From: Topomyia yanbarensis
Lineage: Eukaryota; Arthropoda; Insecta; Diptera; Culicidae
DNA length: 64,000 nt
Assembly (NCBI RefSeq): GCF_030247195.1
Contig: NC_080672.1
Coordinates: 162,739,839 to 162,803,838 of the forward strand
Reading direction: 5' to 3'
Shown piece by piece: positions 42,920-54,610 of this stretch. The notes under the pieces are model-generated. The model was not told the DNA's origin. It worked only from the letters and a program-made list of their open reading frames with translations, and made no database searches. The translations under genes were made by a program, and so were the position numbers. Each line of letters opens with the position of its first letter. Within the stretch, counting starts at the first letter, position 1.

Positions 42920-43163
42920 TTCTTTTAACTTACTTTTGAGTTGTGCGACGCCTTCGCACTTATTAGTGTTGTCAAAAACAAAACGAGAGATTCGACTCAG
43001 TCGAGGTCTTCCGTGGAGGAAGGTGCTTTTGAGTTGTTTGGGGTATACTCAAAATTAGGTAAATTCAACTTAAATTTTAGTATAAAAAACCTATCAATGA
43101 GTTGTAATTTTTGCCGTGGTTAAATGGAAACTACCTTCAACACGGTTTACCTAATTTTAACCA
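42920..43163 (+). repeat. Dispersed repeat shared with 61185-62240
   Basis: Matches 61185-61236 plus 61978-62220 across landmarks TTTTGAGTTGTGCG, GAGAGATTCGACTCAGTCGA and TTTGCCGYRGTTAAATGG. It shows the unoccupied site CGCACTTATTAGTGTTG of the hAT element at 61237. Confidence 0.65.
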
Positions 43164-45935
43164 GGGTTGTTAATACGATACATTTTTCACGATAATTTAT
43201 CGGCGTTACTCGCCCAAATAGAAATGTACAGTAACAAAACCATGATTTTCAGTGTGACAGTACAGTAATTTTACAATAATTTACAGTAAATTTTAGTATT
43301 ATGCTACAATACAAAAACAATAAACTTTAGTGTTTTTACAGTAAATTTCAATGTAAAATAGACTTTTACAGTGAAAAAGGGGGGTGGTTATGTATATTAA
43401 CATTAGAAAAATCAATTTTTCCCCATGCATTGTTTTCTCGAAAACAGTAAAATTTAATGTGAATGCACTGTATCAGTTTTTTGCTGAACAGTGAAATTTA
43501 TTGTTACGTAAAATTTTATTGTAAATCTACTGTGAGAACTTGGTATCGAACAATGTTGAAACAGTAATAACTATAATATTTATTGCTTTATAATTGTTTG
43601 TAGGGTAAATGCTATTGTAAAATTCTATCCGGGCGTTAACGATAATGTATCGTCATCGGAAACTCCGTTAACGATAATGTATCGTCGCCTCCATCGTCAT
43701 CGTCGATAATTGTATCGTCGTTTTCATCGTCATCGTCGGTTCATCGGTTATCGCGATACATTTTGCGTTACTTTCCCATTTATTGGAGTTGAAGTTGATC
43801 CGGTTAATTTTCAATTGTTTAGAAATAAATACCTATTGAAGGACATGTTGTTGGCAGTTGAAAATCAATAGTTTTGGACATTTTCTATGCACAGGGCGTC
43901 AAAATTAAATAATTTAAACTTTTCGGGAAAGTGTATTATATTGAAGGGAATTTTGGACATTTCAAAACGCAGAAGGGTCCGACGATGTGTCAAAATTGAA
44001 TTTTTCAACTTTTCGAGTAAGTTTGTGCACAGAAGAGTCCCAGGTGCACAGTGTTTCCAAGCGGCAAAAAGGTGATCAAAATTGTTTTGACCATGAAGAA
44101 AACAAATTTTGAGCTATTGTGTAATTAGTAATTTATAGCACGCAAAATTGTAGTGTATTGAAAAAAACTTCTAAACCACTATTATTAGGCCATTCACAAA
44201 TTACACTACACATTTTAGTGGTGTGGTGATTAACAGATTTTATTATAATTTTAATTTAAACTAGAAGATTCCGGATTTTAAAAAAGAGAATATACATACA
44301 CATTTCCAATGTTTGATTACATTTTCTAGTTAGGAAGCTTTTAGTCCCCTCCTCCGTTTCTTCTCTACACTATGTAACAAGATGCTTCATTCTTCCTTCT
44401 TTTACCCTTAAATATGTAGTGTAATTTATGAACGGCCTCATAATAGAGTTTTAGTCGGTTTTTTGAATACAGTGAAGACCCGTTTTTATCAGCCCCTTGG
44501 CGAATTTTAGGCTGATAAAACGATGACATTGGCAAAATCGGCACATATTTTTTCTGGTTCTGAAGAGACGAAGTCGAAACGCAAACACCTGGACTAACAT
44601 ATTTTTTATTTCTTTTTAATAAATCGGAGCGGTTAAAATATTCTTCTTTAGTCCCTCGACAAAGCCTCATAACCCGTACTGATCATTTAGTAAAAATTTC
44701 CCTTAAGGAGGTTTTACAGTACAGTATTATTATTTTTGATTATTTTGCATCTCTAAGATAAGAAAAATATGCTAAAGAAGGAATTTACTCGAATTTGACT
44801 TGAACGTAGGTTGGAGCCCACCAAACGATTTTGATAGTGTTTGTTTTGCTTTTTGGACACAACATTCGATAACTTCTAAGTTGTAAGAGATACAAATAAA
44901 CTTACATTACAAAAATTCTGCATTTTCTTATGGTGAACAAAATCTTGGAACATTTTGAAATTCTACAAAATTACCAGGAAAAGTATTTTTAAAAAAGCAA
45001 TTTTCAGGGGTATATCAAAGAAATCTCCACAAATGTGATTTAAAATCGACAGATAGACACATAGTCTCTTCAGCGAAGTTAATACTTAAGATATTCTCAA
45101 CAACTTTGCCAAAGAAAGTTTTTTTTTATTTTCATAAATGACCAAACAAAAACTTGCTGCTCAGCTTTAGAGGGATTAATCACCCAACTAATACTTTTTA
45201 AATGCAAAAAAATATAAATAAACTTTGCTGAAGACACTATAGCTAAAAATGTTTTTCGTGGTTCAAAGAATTTATTTCACCTTTTTGCCACTTTGGAAAC
45301 ACTGTGCACTGGTGGATCCTCCTGTGAATTGAAAATGTCCAAAACTATCGATTTTCAACTGTCAACAACCTGCCCTTCAATATAAAAAGTTCGCGAAAAG
45401 TTGAAAAAATTTCTATTTTGACGCACCGACGGTACATTGAAAATTCCCAAAACTATTGATTTTCACTTAACAATAACTTCTTCAATATAATAAACTTTCC
45501 TTAAAAGTTGAAAAAATCCATTTTAACACATCGTCGAACCCCCTGTGTATTGAAAATGTCCAAAACTATTGATTGTCAACTGCCAATAACTTTCCCTTCA
45601 ATACAAACTCTCCCGAAAAGTTGACAAAAAATTCCATTTTGACTCATCGTCGGACCCCCTGTGCATAGAAAATGTCCAAAACTATTGATTTTCAACTGCC
45701 AACAACATGTCTTCCAATAGTTATTTATTTCAAAACAATTGAAAGTTGACCGCATCAACTTCAACTCCAATAAACGGGAAAGTAACGCAAAATGTATCGC
45801 GATAACCACCGATGAATTATCGACGATGACGATGAATCCGACGATAAATTATCGTTAACGGAGTTTCCGATGACGTTGACGGGTGGTTAACGTTATCGAC
45901 GATGACGATTAATTATCGATTAACAACCCTACCAT
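43164..45935. mobile_element. Large foldback element with tandem-repeat arms
   Basis: The outer arms begin CAGGGTTGTTAATACGATA and end with the complement TTAACAACCCT. Next come arms dense in ATCGTCATCG and CGATAATTTATCG (43640-43760 and 45780-45925), then arms containing a unit of about 113 bp with CCAAAACTATTGATTTTCAA, repeated in tandem about four times on the right (45325-45715) and about twice on the left (43855-44045). The centre (44080-45240) has no gene. A CCCGAATAG MITE interrupts the left outer arm at 43213-43633. Confidence 0.7.
43213..43633 (+). mobile_element. MITE, CCCGAATAG family, copy 2
   Basis: 421-bp element flanked by CG on both sides, inserted in the left arm of the large foldback. 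It is an inverse near-copy of 2101-2520. Confidence 0.85.
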
Positions 45936-46100
45936 ACCACGAGTTTGAGTTAAAGGAACTCAATTTTAGGTAGTTTTTTGTTTCCGCGTTGAATAGAAAC
46001 GAACGAAACTGATGGGGTTTTCGATTGATTGACACCGGTGTAGTGGAGTGCACTGAAACTGCACCGTTTTTGCACTTTCTAGCAGAAGTGAAGAAAACTG

Positions 46101-49100
46101 CACGGTGAACATTGCACACTTTGATGTAAAGTGATTTGCTGTTGAATTCGCACTACTTGACAAACATTGCAATGCGATATGCCAATCTATTGAAATTGAT
46201 CACATCAAAGCACTACGAAATCACTTCAATTTGGAATGTTTTACACATGGCTTCTAATGGAACATGTATTGAACTCCGCATGATTTCCAAGCTGATATTT
46301 ATGATTTATCATACACTGATAGAAAATCACACTATAAAACCAAAGGAAATTTAACATTTTCAAGTGCATTTGCACACGGTAAAAAAATGTCTAATTTAAA
46401 GGCTTTTGCACTTCAGTCAGATCGTTATGGCGCACTACCAATTGAAGTGATTTAGCTTTGATTTTATAGTGATTAACAATTTACATCAAAGTGATCTCTC
46501 TTTGATAATTATTCAATAGAAATTACCTTTAAAATAAAACTTAAATCTGTTGAATTAGCACCACTGTTCACATCTATTGAATAAAAATTGCTTTTTCCTT
46601 GGTTACAAATGTCAAAAAACGCATGGGCTCAAAAGTATGAAGATGCCCAACTGACAACAAACAGAGTCGGCAATCGGAGGAAGATAGTCGCAATCCAAGC
46701 TGTGATCTGACATTTCCTTCCTATATTATTCAACTTCTATAGATCGTGAGTATTATGAAAATTTTGTCAATGTCAAAACAATAATTTTTATACTATTATT
46801 TGTTTTCAGGTCAATACTCTTCATCAATCGAAAAAGGGTTTCCTTCCGCAACGATTACAACTATGGAGTTGACCGAGACAATCGAAAGCTGGCATTTGGC
46901 ACATCGCACGAAAACCCAATGAGTGAAATGTGTGAATATCGTCTGTACAGATATTAAATTAACATGTGAAATATAACGATATAACATTTTAAGCTACTTT
47001 GTTTAACCAAAATGAAATCCCAAGATAATCCCTTTACATTGAAAGTGATAATTCGGAAAGTTACATATGGAAATCATTCAGAGTTTAATGAACTGCACAT
47101 CAGTTGTGATGTGCAAGCCAACAACAATTGAAGTGATTTTCTGTTGATTCCTTCGTGCTTTATTTAAATTGAATGTGATAATTTGTTGACATACTAATGA
47201 AAAACAACCAAGAGTTCAATACACTGCACATCAACAGTGATGTGCAAATCTATTGCAATTGAAGTGATTTTCTCTTGATTCGATCATTGTTTCATATGGT
47301 TTCTTCCAATAGATTTGCACTTCACATTGCAATGCTTGACAAGTAGTGCGAATTCAACTGCAAATCATTTTACATTAACGTGATGATTTTTTACCGTGCA
47401 TGTTGAAAAGCAAATCAAATGATTTCCCTTCGAATTTCACATGAAAATCTATTAAAAAGAAGTTCATGTGCTATTTCAAATTATATTCATACTACTTTCA
47501 CATGAATACGATATGTTTTACCATTGAATTTTGGTTGCCATGCTGTTGAGTCGCATAGTATGAACTTTCCACATGACATTCGTGTGAAAAACATATAGTG
47601 CATATCCATATGTAAAACAATTGATTTCGCCGATTCTTCTACCCATTAAATCTATAGGTAAAACTAATTGATATTCACGTGTAATTCATTTGAAAATCTT
47701 AGTCAGTGATATTTCTTACGATATTAATGTGATTTTCACATAATGTTCGCAAGAATTCCATTTGAAAATCATGTTGGGGATGATCCATAAATGACGTAAC
47801 ATTTTTTGAGTGATTTTTAGCACTCCCCTCCCCATCGTAGCATTTCGTCACAAAATTCTATATACCCCCCTGATAATTACGTAGCTTGACGGCAACTCTC
47901 ACCCCCCTCGTTGTCCCCGTAAAAAATTTAAAAAAAATCAAAAACGATGTTAGTTAGATGACACGGGTAAGATTGTCGTGACATCAGGTCAACCCCTATT
48001 CCCCTTTAAAAAAGCTACGTAGCATGACATGACCCCCTACCCCCCTGTCGTCATACATCATCACAAAATACAAAACTCTCCCCTCCCCCATATAATGCTA
48101 CTTCATTTATGGATGGTCCCTTGCCCACACTCTATTAGATATTCAAATGACAAACGTATCATTTTCATGTGTTTTACAATTGAATCAATTCAAGTGTTTT
48201 CCACATGATGTTAACGTGTCTAGTTTTTTCAGTGTAATATAAATTTTCCGGTGCATTCCGTGCCTTGAACATAAATAATAGCATAATAAATTTGAGCTTA
48301 ACAAAAAATAATGTAATACTCACGCTTTCGAACACTCAAAAAATTACATACTATCTAGATTTTCACATTCTTACACCGATTTCCAAGTGTTTGTTTTACG
48401 ACAATTAGGTTCATGTACATTTGACATTTGTAAACAAAGGTTGAACCATTCAAATTCAATAGATTTGAACAGTGGTGCGAATCCAACAGATAAGCATTTT
48501 GATTTATAGATAAAATCCATTAAATAGTTTTAAAAGCCGGATCACTTTAGTGCCATTTGTAAATCACCAGATTATCAAAGCCAAATCACTTCAATTGGTA
48601 GTGAGGCATGACAAACTAATTCAAGTGAAAAAGCACTTGGACACAGTTTATAAAGAACAGTTGCGCAAAGACTGAAGCAAATCTACCTATTGAACACTCA
48701 AAACGTCTACCTATCGGACACGAAGAATAACAATGCTCGAATGCGTGGGGAGTATCGTTATTATGTGATTATAATTATGAGAAAAAAATTCAATGATGTA
48801 ATATTAACATTTAAATAATGTTAATATTTTGCTTAATGACAATTATTAAAAAATATATGTTCACTGATATTCAAATTTGGCACTATTTTAAACACCGGAA
48901 CAGCTCTTCCACCGACAGTGGAAATATGAAGGTATTTCTCATAGTTAAAGTGCAGCTAAAATTTTGACAAATTTGTGTATGCATTCCACTTATGTACCTT
49001 TTCAAATTTATCTTACGCTGCAAATTCGACTGTTTTTTGTCACACCCCAATCAGACGGCAAGCGGCAAAAATCAATGCATTTCGTTCTTAGTTGCGGATC

Positions 49101-49380
49101 AGTTGAGAACCGGAAAAAGCTTAAATTCTTTATACGATGTTATTTATCGTACTGATTTTTACAAAATACAACTAAACACTTAATTTTAAATTTTTAAATG
49201 CGCAAAGTTAACTTCTAACTGAAGCGTTCGGGTGAAGTCATTTGAAATTTAACTAAAAATAGAAGGTTGCCAAAATTTAAAAAAGACCAATGATTGGTCC
49301 AATGTTGCCAATCCTCTTTACGCAACTCTACTATTAAAAACTCTGCTCTTGGATTAGACGTGAAATTTTTTTTTACCGTG
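46101..49380. mobile_element. CACGGT...ACCGTG composite insertion, 3.28 kb
   Basis: The outer ends CACGGT and ACCGTG interrupt the host MITE between GAAAACTG and TGGGTATG. The intact paralogue reads GAAAACTGGGTATG, so TG is a 2-bp duplication. Further CACGGT-type ends at 46373 and 47400, plus inverse arms (46105-46180 with 47325-47400; 46445-46600 with 48445-48600), show it is a cluster of related foldback sequences. 47780-48130 is GC-richer with CCCCTCCCC runs. A possible intron (donor ATCGTGAGT near 46747, acceptor TTGTTTTCAG near 46810) lies in coding-like text of unknown origin. Confidence 0.6.
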
Positions 49381-49394
49381 TGGGTATGTTCCAT

Positions 49395-50720
49395 TGGCGA
49401 TTCTACGTTGAAACCGCTCACAGATAGCGCTGGAAGCAAAGTGTTGCTGATTTGATTCTGTTCTGTCATAGTGCATATATTTTCTGTAAACATTGTTAAA
49501 AAATAACTTTTAAACACCAAATCACCGATCAATTTGTTGATCATTGTTTATGAAAATGATGGAAAACCATCATTTTATAAGATGATGAGTAAACATCTTG
49601 CGAAAAGGTTGTAAAACATAGTGGTTTCTAATATTATTCGCAGAGCTATATGTGTGCTGTTCCAAAATGTAATTGGTTGAGCATCGTAGCCGCCGCAACA
49701 TCATTTCCAGTTCCTCTGAAGTTAAGCTAAACCTTCATGAGATGGTGTAAATTCATGCAACTCTCCGGATCACGCGAGGAAAGAATATATCTGGTTAATA
49801 GGAAAGTATCACCTTTGTATCATACACAGCCGATCCTTCTCTCTGATAGTCTTCACTGAATCTCCTACGTAGTCCAAATATGAAGGAGTTTGACATTGGT
49901 ACTGATTGGGTCTCGGTTTCAAGTTGGAATTTTATTTATGGAACGATTTTTGATAACCACAATAATACCCCGAATATATTTCGAAGAAATGTATGAGCCA
50001 AATAGTTGCAAATGGCTGTAATTTCAGAATAATAGGGATCTTTAGGGGTGTGCGGGTTAAGGCATATTCTGATGCAGATTAGTACCGTGAGTTAATACCT
50101 CAGTCCTTTTTCAATTTTTTGGCCCGAAACTATTGAAAAAAACATTTTTTAGTTTGTTTCCTTTTAGGACAATAACACATCCAAACCCATGCGACTTGCA
50201 CGACCCTATAGGTTGCCTTATCAGATCTACCATAGTTTGCAGATGAAACTTGGGATGGCAGGTTGCTAGCGGATTGACAAAGTACCAGATCATGCTGTGT
50301 GGGGTGCTGTCCCGGTTAACAATGAGGCGAACGAGATATTTGCAGATACGTCATTTAGTAGGATAACTGTCAGTTTGCTGGTTGAGTTTAATTTGGTTTT
50401 TTTAAATTTAAAAATCATAAAAGAATAATTAAGGTTTAAGAATAATATGAGTGTACTCGTAAGGACACCCGCTACCAATACATATGAAAAACTGGCACAA
50501 TTTTACCAAATTAAAGATCCCTATTGCAAATAAAACTAAATTTCTTACTCGTTTCATTCATATTTTGGCAGTGGTAAGCTGTTTCCGACAGGAAAATGAA
50601 GTTTTTGTTGTAAGCTACGACTCACTTGCGGGTGAAAAAAGCAAACTGTATCACTTTACCAGTTCATGAGCTGAATCATAGGTGTCGCATGACTAATTTT
50701 GGTTTTGCCGCAAATCGCCA
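49395..50720 (-). mobile_element. TGGCGATT-family element, copy 2, carrying a MITE
   Basis: Inverse copy of 11694-12471, flanked by AT on both sides (the intact host MITE reads TTCCATTGACAC). It holds the AGGGATC MITE 50034-50522, and a segment (about 49840-49900) absent from copy 1. Confidence 0.8.
50034..50522 (+). mobile_element. MITE, AGGGATCTTTA family, copy 4
   Basis: 489 bp flanked by AT. The paralogous unoccupied site at 11870-11940 reads CAGAATAATTGCAAAT in complement; here it is CAGAATAAT-element-ATTGCAAAT. That gives an exact 2-bp AT duplication. Confidence 0.9.
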
Positions 50721-50770
50721 ATTGACACTTCTGCTAGAAAGTGCAAAACCGCAGTGGAATCCACTACACC

Positions 50771-51448
50771 CAAGACGGATACATGTGTGCACATTTTTTT
50801 CTGTGTGTGAGTGCGGTTGTCGTTTTTCTTTGATGAAGCCGAAAAAACAAGAGGATATGAAAAAGAAAAGCACAAACAAGTGACGTAGTGGGCCTTTCTG
50901 TTGCCATAAGTTTTATTTCGGTTCGGTCATAATTAATTTAATCGGGTTTTTTCGAGGTAAAAAGCGTCCATAAGTGTTCTAATCGGTAGATCCGAGGTAA
51001 AGCTCGGCCTTTCCTCACTTTTCATCGTGCGCCAAAGAATCAGGATGCTCGTTCGGATGTTTATCACAGACTAACGGAAATTCCCTCAAAAAACATCGAT
51101 CCGACAATTTTCCCAGAACACTAGCTCCACCTTTTATTCACAGTCCCAAACACTCATTTACTGGTGAGTTACCCCTCAGGTTTGGGAACAATTTTTCAGT
51201 AGTGGTCTAACCCCGGTATGCTTGTTCATATGTCAGTGGCGCCATAATTTCAAATGTGGCCACAGTCCCAACTAGAAATATATTTAAAATGGCTGTTAAA
51301 GCGGGCGAAACTTTGTTTTTGAGTGTTATGTCTGTTAGTCTGTGTGTTTATGTTTACTTCAAGGGCCCCGACCGCCATTCTTAATTTTGCAAGTATAATA
51401 CTAATACACTCAAAAGTGTCAAATGTTCCCACCTTTCTCTCCATCTTG
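50771..51448. mobile_element. TIR element with 9-bp duplication
   Basis: 678-bp insertion with ends CAAGACGGA and the complement of CAAGATGGA. CACTACACC is duplicated (50762-50770, 51449-51457), splitting a host MITE in which it occurs once. A 9-bp duplication is usual for Mutator-like elements. The interior 51105-51345 is inverse to 8000-8235. Confidence 0.75.
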
Positions 51449-51583
51449 CACTACACCGGTGTCAATCAATCGAAAATCCCATGAGTTCAATTTGGTTCAA
51501 TACATGGAAGACAGTTTTGATCTCAATTAGTAATTTATTTAGTATGTTTTTTTTTCTGTTTAGTATAAATTTTGCATGAAAAT

Positions 51584-54329
51584 ATGAAAAATACTGAGGT
51601 GCCAACTGTAGATATAACACTAAATTTAGATGTGAACACATATGAAACATGCTCACGAATGGTTCAAACAGTAATCGAGGTTTTGCTATTTCAACGTAAC
51701 CAAATTCCGTTCTGCTTCCAAGTGTTTCGAATGATAGTGAAGAAAATCTCAAATGGCTCAGAAGACAACGGCGAACCTTCAGAATGGAACAACTACCAAC
51801 TAAATAAACAGCGTGAAACTGCATCGAAGTCTTTGGAAACCGTAAATCAACTATTTGAGGTAATTGAGCTATAAAACATCAGGAAACAAGATGTAAATGG
51901 TCCGAATCGCGGATTTTTCGAAAAATGGGCGATTTTTTTTGGAAATGGTTCTAAATGGCCTAATTTACAACAAATAACGAAAAACATCGGGAGGAAAGCT
52001 TTTAAATCGTTTAAACTGAAAAAATAAGTCCTTTCTAACGGGGGTATTGCGCATAGGAAAGTGCCGTCTAGGGCGAAAGTATTGTGATGCAGTCAAGTCC
52101 AAGCATTCGAAAAGGCGCAATGCCGCTGGCAATCCGCCAGGTGAGGTGGTCTTGATCTCGCTGTCGAAAATGTAAACAAACCTATGATCCACTCGTATGC
52201 TCGGTATACTCAAACACAGGGGCTACTCTTAGCATGAGAAAAAGGCGATATGCGTAGCCACATTAGGCATTACCAATGTTTGTACTTTCGACGGCGAGAA
52301 AAAGACCACCTCGTCCAGCAGATCCTCAGCGGCTTTGCATTGCTGCAGATCCCTCGGCTATGCGACCAATCAGCATCACATTACATTCGCTCTAACGTCA
52401 CTTTCTCATGCGCAATACAACCGTTAGTAAAGGGTCGTCAAATGGTAGGATAACAAAATTCTCACAAGTTTTCTATCTCATGCCTCCACGCAAGTCTAAG
52501 TCTATTGGTGACATTTGGTCCTTAGACCGGCGACGACTGGGTGCTATCAGCCTTCTGCCGATAGTAGCAGAATGAGAGGGTGCGAACAGATCTAGTCGAG
52601 AAAACATTGCCGTAAAAATGAATAGTTGATCGAAAATTAGCCCCAACTAATCTGACTAGTATCGATGATCATGGGTCAATACGTATTGAAAATTCGCCGC
52701 GTCTGTTTTTATGAACCTAATTTCAAGCTCCGTTATTGCTAACAAGCCCGTGCATCAGGTTAACAATCCTTTATATTTCCCTACAGTATTCGTTATTATC
52801 GCTCGTATACTTGTATTCCACAAACAATCCGATATGGAAAATAAGAAATACTTTCCATGATTTATAACATCTCGCGCTATCGTTGCCTGTATAATGTGTT
52901 ATCACTCGGTAGTTTTCAAGTCAATAAATATATCGTAGAGAAGAAGTAACAAATTCCGTCTAAATACTGTTTCAATAAATCGTGATCCGGCCCATTACGC
53001 AGATAAGATTTGCTTACCTAGGCAATACTCCCACGGTCGGCTGTGTGGAGTTCAAATTTCTTTTGTTTAGGGAACATAGGATATTTTCGGTAGCCCAGAG
53101 TTTAAAAAGAACCATAAACTAAACATGATTTTTTTCTTTTTCTAGTCATCGTACACTCGAAGACTAACTAAACAACTACCTAATAAAATATGCTTTATAG
53201 GTCGCATCGCTTGTTTGGAGCGAATCCTAGACCTGATACCCTTCCAAACCGCCAACTCCGCGACACATATGGAAGAGTCTGATGAATCGTCGTCCTTCCG
53301 TTAAGTAGGTGGAGCATCAACACTTCCTGTCTACCTTATCCTTTATCCTTCCCCGTGAACGATGAAGATGGGGGCGGCCGGCAATGATGGCTATCATGCT
53401 GTTGATGTTTTAATGTGGGTCGGACTGGTATGAATTCCTACTTACCATTTCCTAAGCAACTCTTATTAGATAATCAGCAGTCAAACATGATGAAGTCAGT
53501 GTGCAATCCGCCAAAATCATCGTCACAACGCAACGCAAGGCAATACGACCGTTAGTAAAGTCAATAAGAACAATTTTTTTTCAGTTTAAACTACTTTAAA
53601 ACTTTCCCCAGTTTTTCTTTCATTGTTTGTTATAACCATTTAAAAAAAACATTTCGAAAAAGTCGCAATTCGGAACATTTACCCAAGATGTGACTTTAAT
53701 AAGCCTTTACATTATTTAAGGAACTTTCAACTGCGATTCAACAAAGCAGACAAAAATTTCAATTTTTGGTTCTGTTCGGGTCTACTGTATACACAGCAAA
53801 AGAAGCCTTTGTGATAAACGTTCCAGGCATCAACCGAAACCATTATCCGCAGTATCATCGTAATGCTCTGGAGGGTTCACTGAACCAGCTTAAAATGAAA
53901 TTGACTTTAGCGGATAATATTCACTGTAAGCCGAAAGTAACTAGACCAACCAATATGTTCCTATTGATTAGTGCCAAAACTTCGGAATCGACCCAAGATA
54001 CTATGAAAGATAATGAACTCAATTTGGATAACGGACAGTTGATTGAGGGATACACACTACCATCAAAATGCCATAAATATGTGATCAATCTAGCGAATGC
54101 AAACGGTACGCAACTTCATTGCTGCAAAGAAATGGAGGTATTCAGAGATTTAACATTGAATCTTGAAATTGACGACGCATGTGTTGAGTCGTTGCGAGAA
54201 GCACGAATAAGTGAGAGTAGCGAGAAGTCGGAAAACTACACCAGGGCAATGTGGTACCAAATTGGAAATGGATTTAAAGGGTATAAAAATGTGTCAGTAA
54301 AAGGAAAATCTGTTTGGAACTACGGATAA
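51584..54329 (+). CDS. p31comet-like protein (MAD2L1-binding protein), two exons
   Basis: p31comet is a HORMA-fold protein that binds closed MAD2 and, with the AAA ATPase TRIP13, dismantles the mitotic checkpoint complex. Exon 1 is 51584-51859 and exon 2 is 53721-54329, joined in phase 0 across an 1861-bp intron (GAG|GTAATT; TTTAAG|GAACTT), giving 294 residues, close to the family's usual length. Family-like features are LFQRNQIPFCF in exon 1, SRQKFQFLVLFGSTVYTAKE at the start of exon 2, a CHKYVIN segment and a C-terminal WYQIGNGFKGY. In-frame stop TAA at 51566 and the first in-frame ATG at 51584 set the start; an out-of-frame ATG at 51576 opens a 3-codon frame overlapping it. AATAAA lies at 54372. 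The assignment rests on remembered family pattern; a different HORMA-like protein is possible. Confidence 0.65.
52029..52440. mobile_element. Imperfect palindromic element in the p31comet-like intron
   Basis: Arms 52029-52178 and 52272-52440 are diverged inverse copies (outer TTTCTAACGGGGGTATTGCG versus the complement of CGCAATACAACCGTTAGTAA; inner GGTGAGGTGGTCTTGATCTC versus its partner). A related end, GCAATACGACCGTTAGTAAA, recurs at 53543 in the same intron. No ORF. Confidence 0.6.
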
Positions 54330-54610
54330 TGTAAAACAATATAACCCAGATTTGTAAAATTCCTGCTAGAAAATAAATCAATCGGACATTTGAAAATCAG
54401 TTACTTGTGCTTTGTCCAGACAGACACATGCAGAATCCTATCGCAGTGAATCAGAACCTATTCAATGGCAATAAATAAAATAATTGCTGTCATCGAAAAT
54501 AATTGTACTATGTACACAAATAACACTGGTTATTCTTAAAAATCGCATACCTTGTGATTCAAACAATGCTCTAGATTATTGAATAAATGGTCATCACACT
54601 CACCCTCCTA

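Larger units (their letters stand above)
46013..51481. mobile_element. TGGGGTTTTCG MITE split by three insertions (nest)
   Basis: The pieces of one approximately 175-bp MITE are 46013-46100, 49381-49394, 50721-50770 and 51458-51481. Laid end to end they follow the intact copy at 42673-42842. TGA flanks the outer ends (46010-46012, 51482-51484). Insertions: 46101-49380, 49395-50720 and 50771-51448, each with its own short duplication. The nest ends 103 bp before the start codon of the p31comet-like gene. Confidence 0.85.

Noticed and set aside
45325..45715. Regular repeats of about 113 bp considered as a CRISPR-like array
   Set aside because: The units are full-length repeats without unique spacers, in a eukaryotic foldback element.
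50111..50293. 60-72 codon frames recurring in every AGGGATC MITE copy
   Set aside because: Similarity follows from recent DNA identity; frames differ in length between copies and have no domain.
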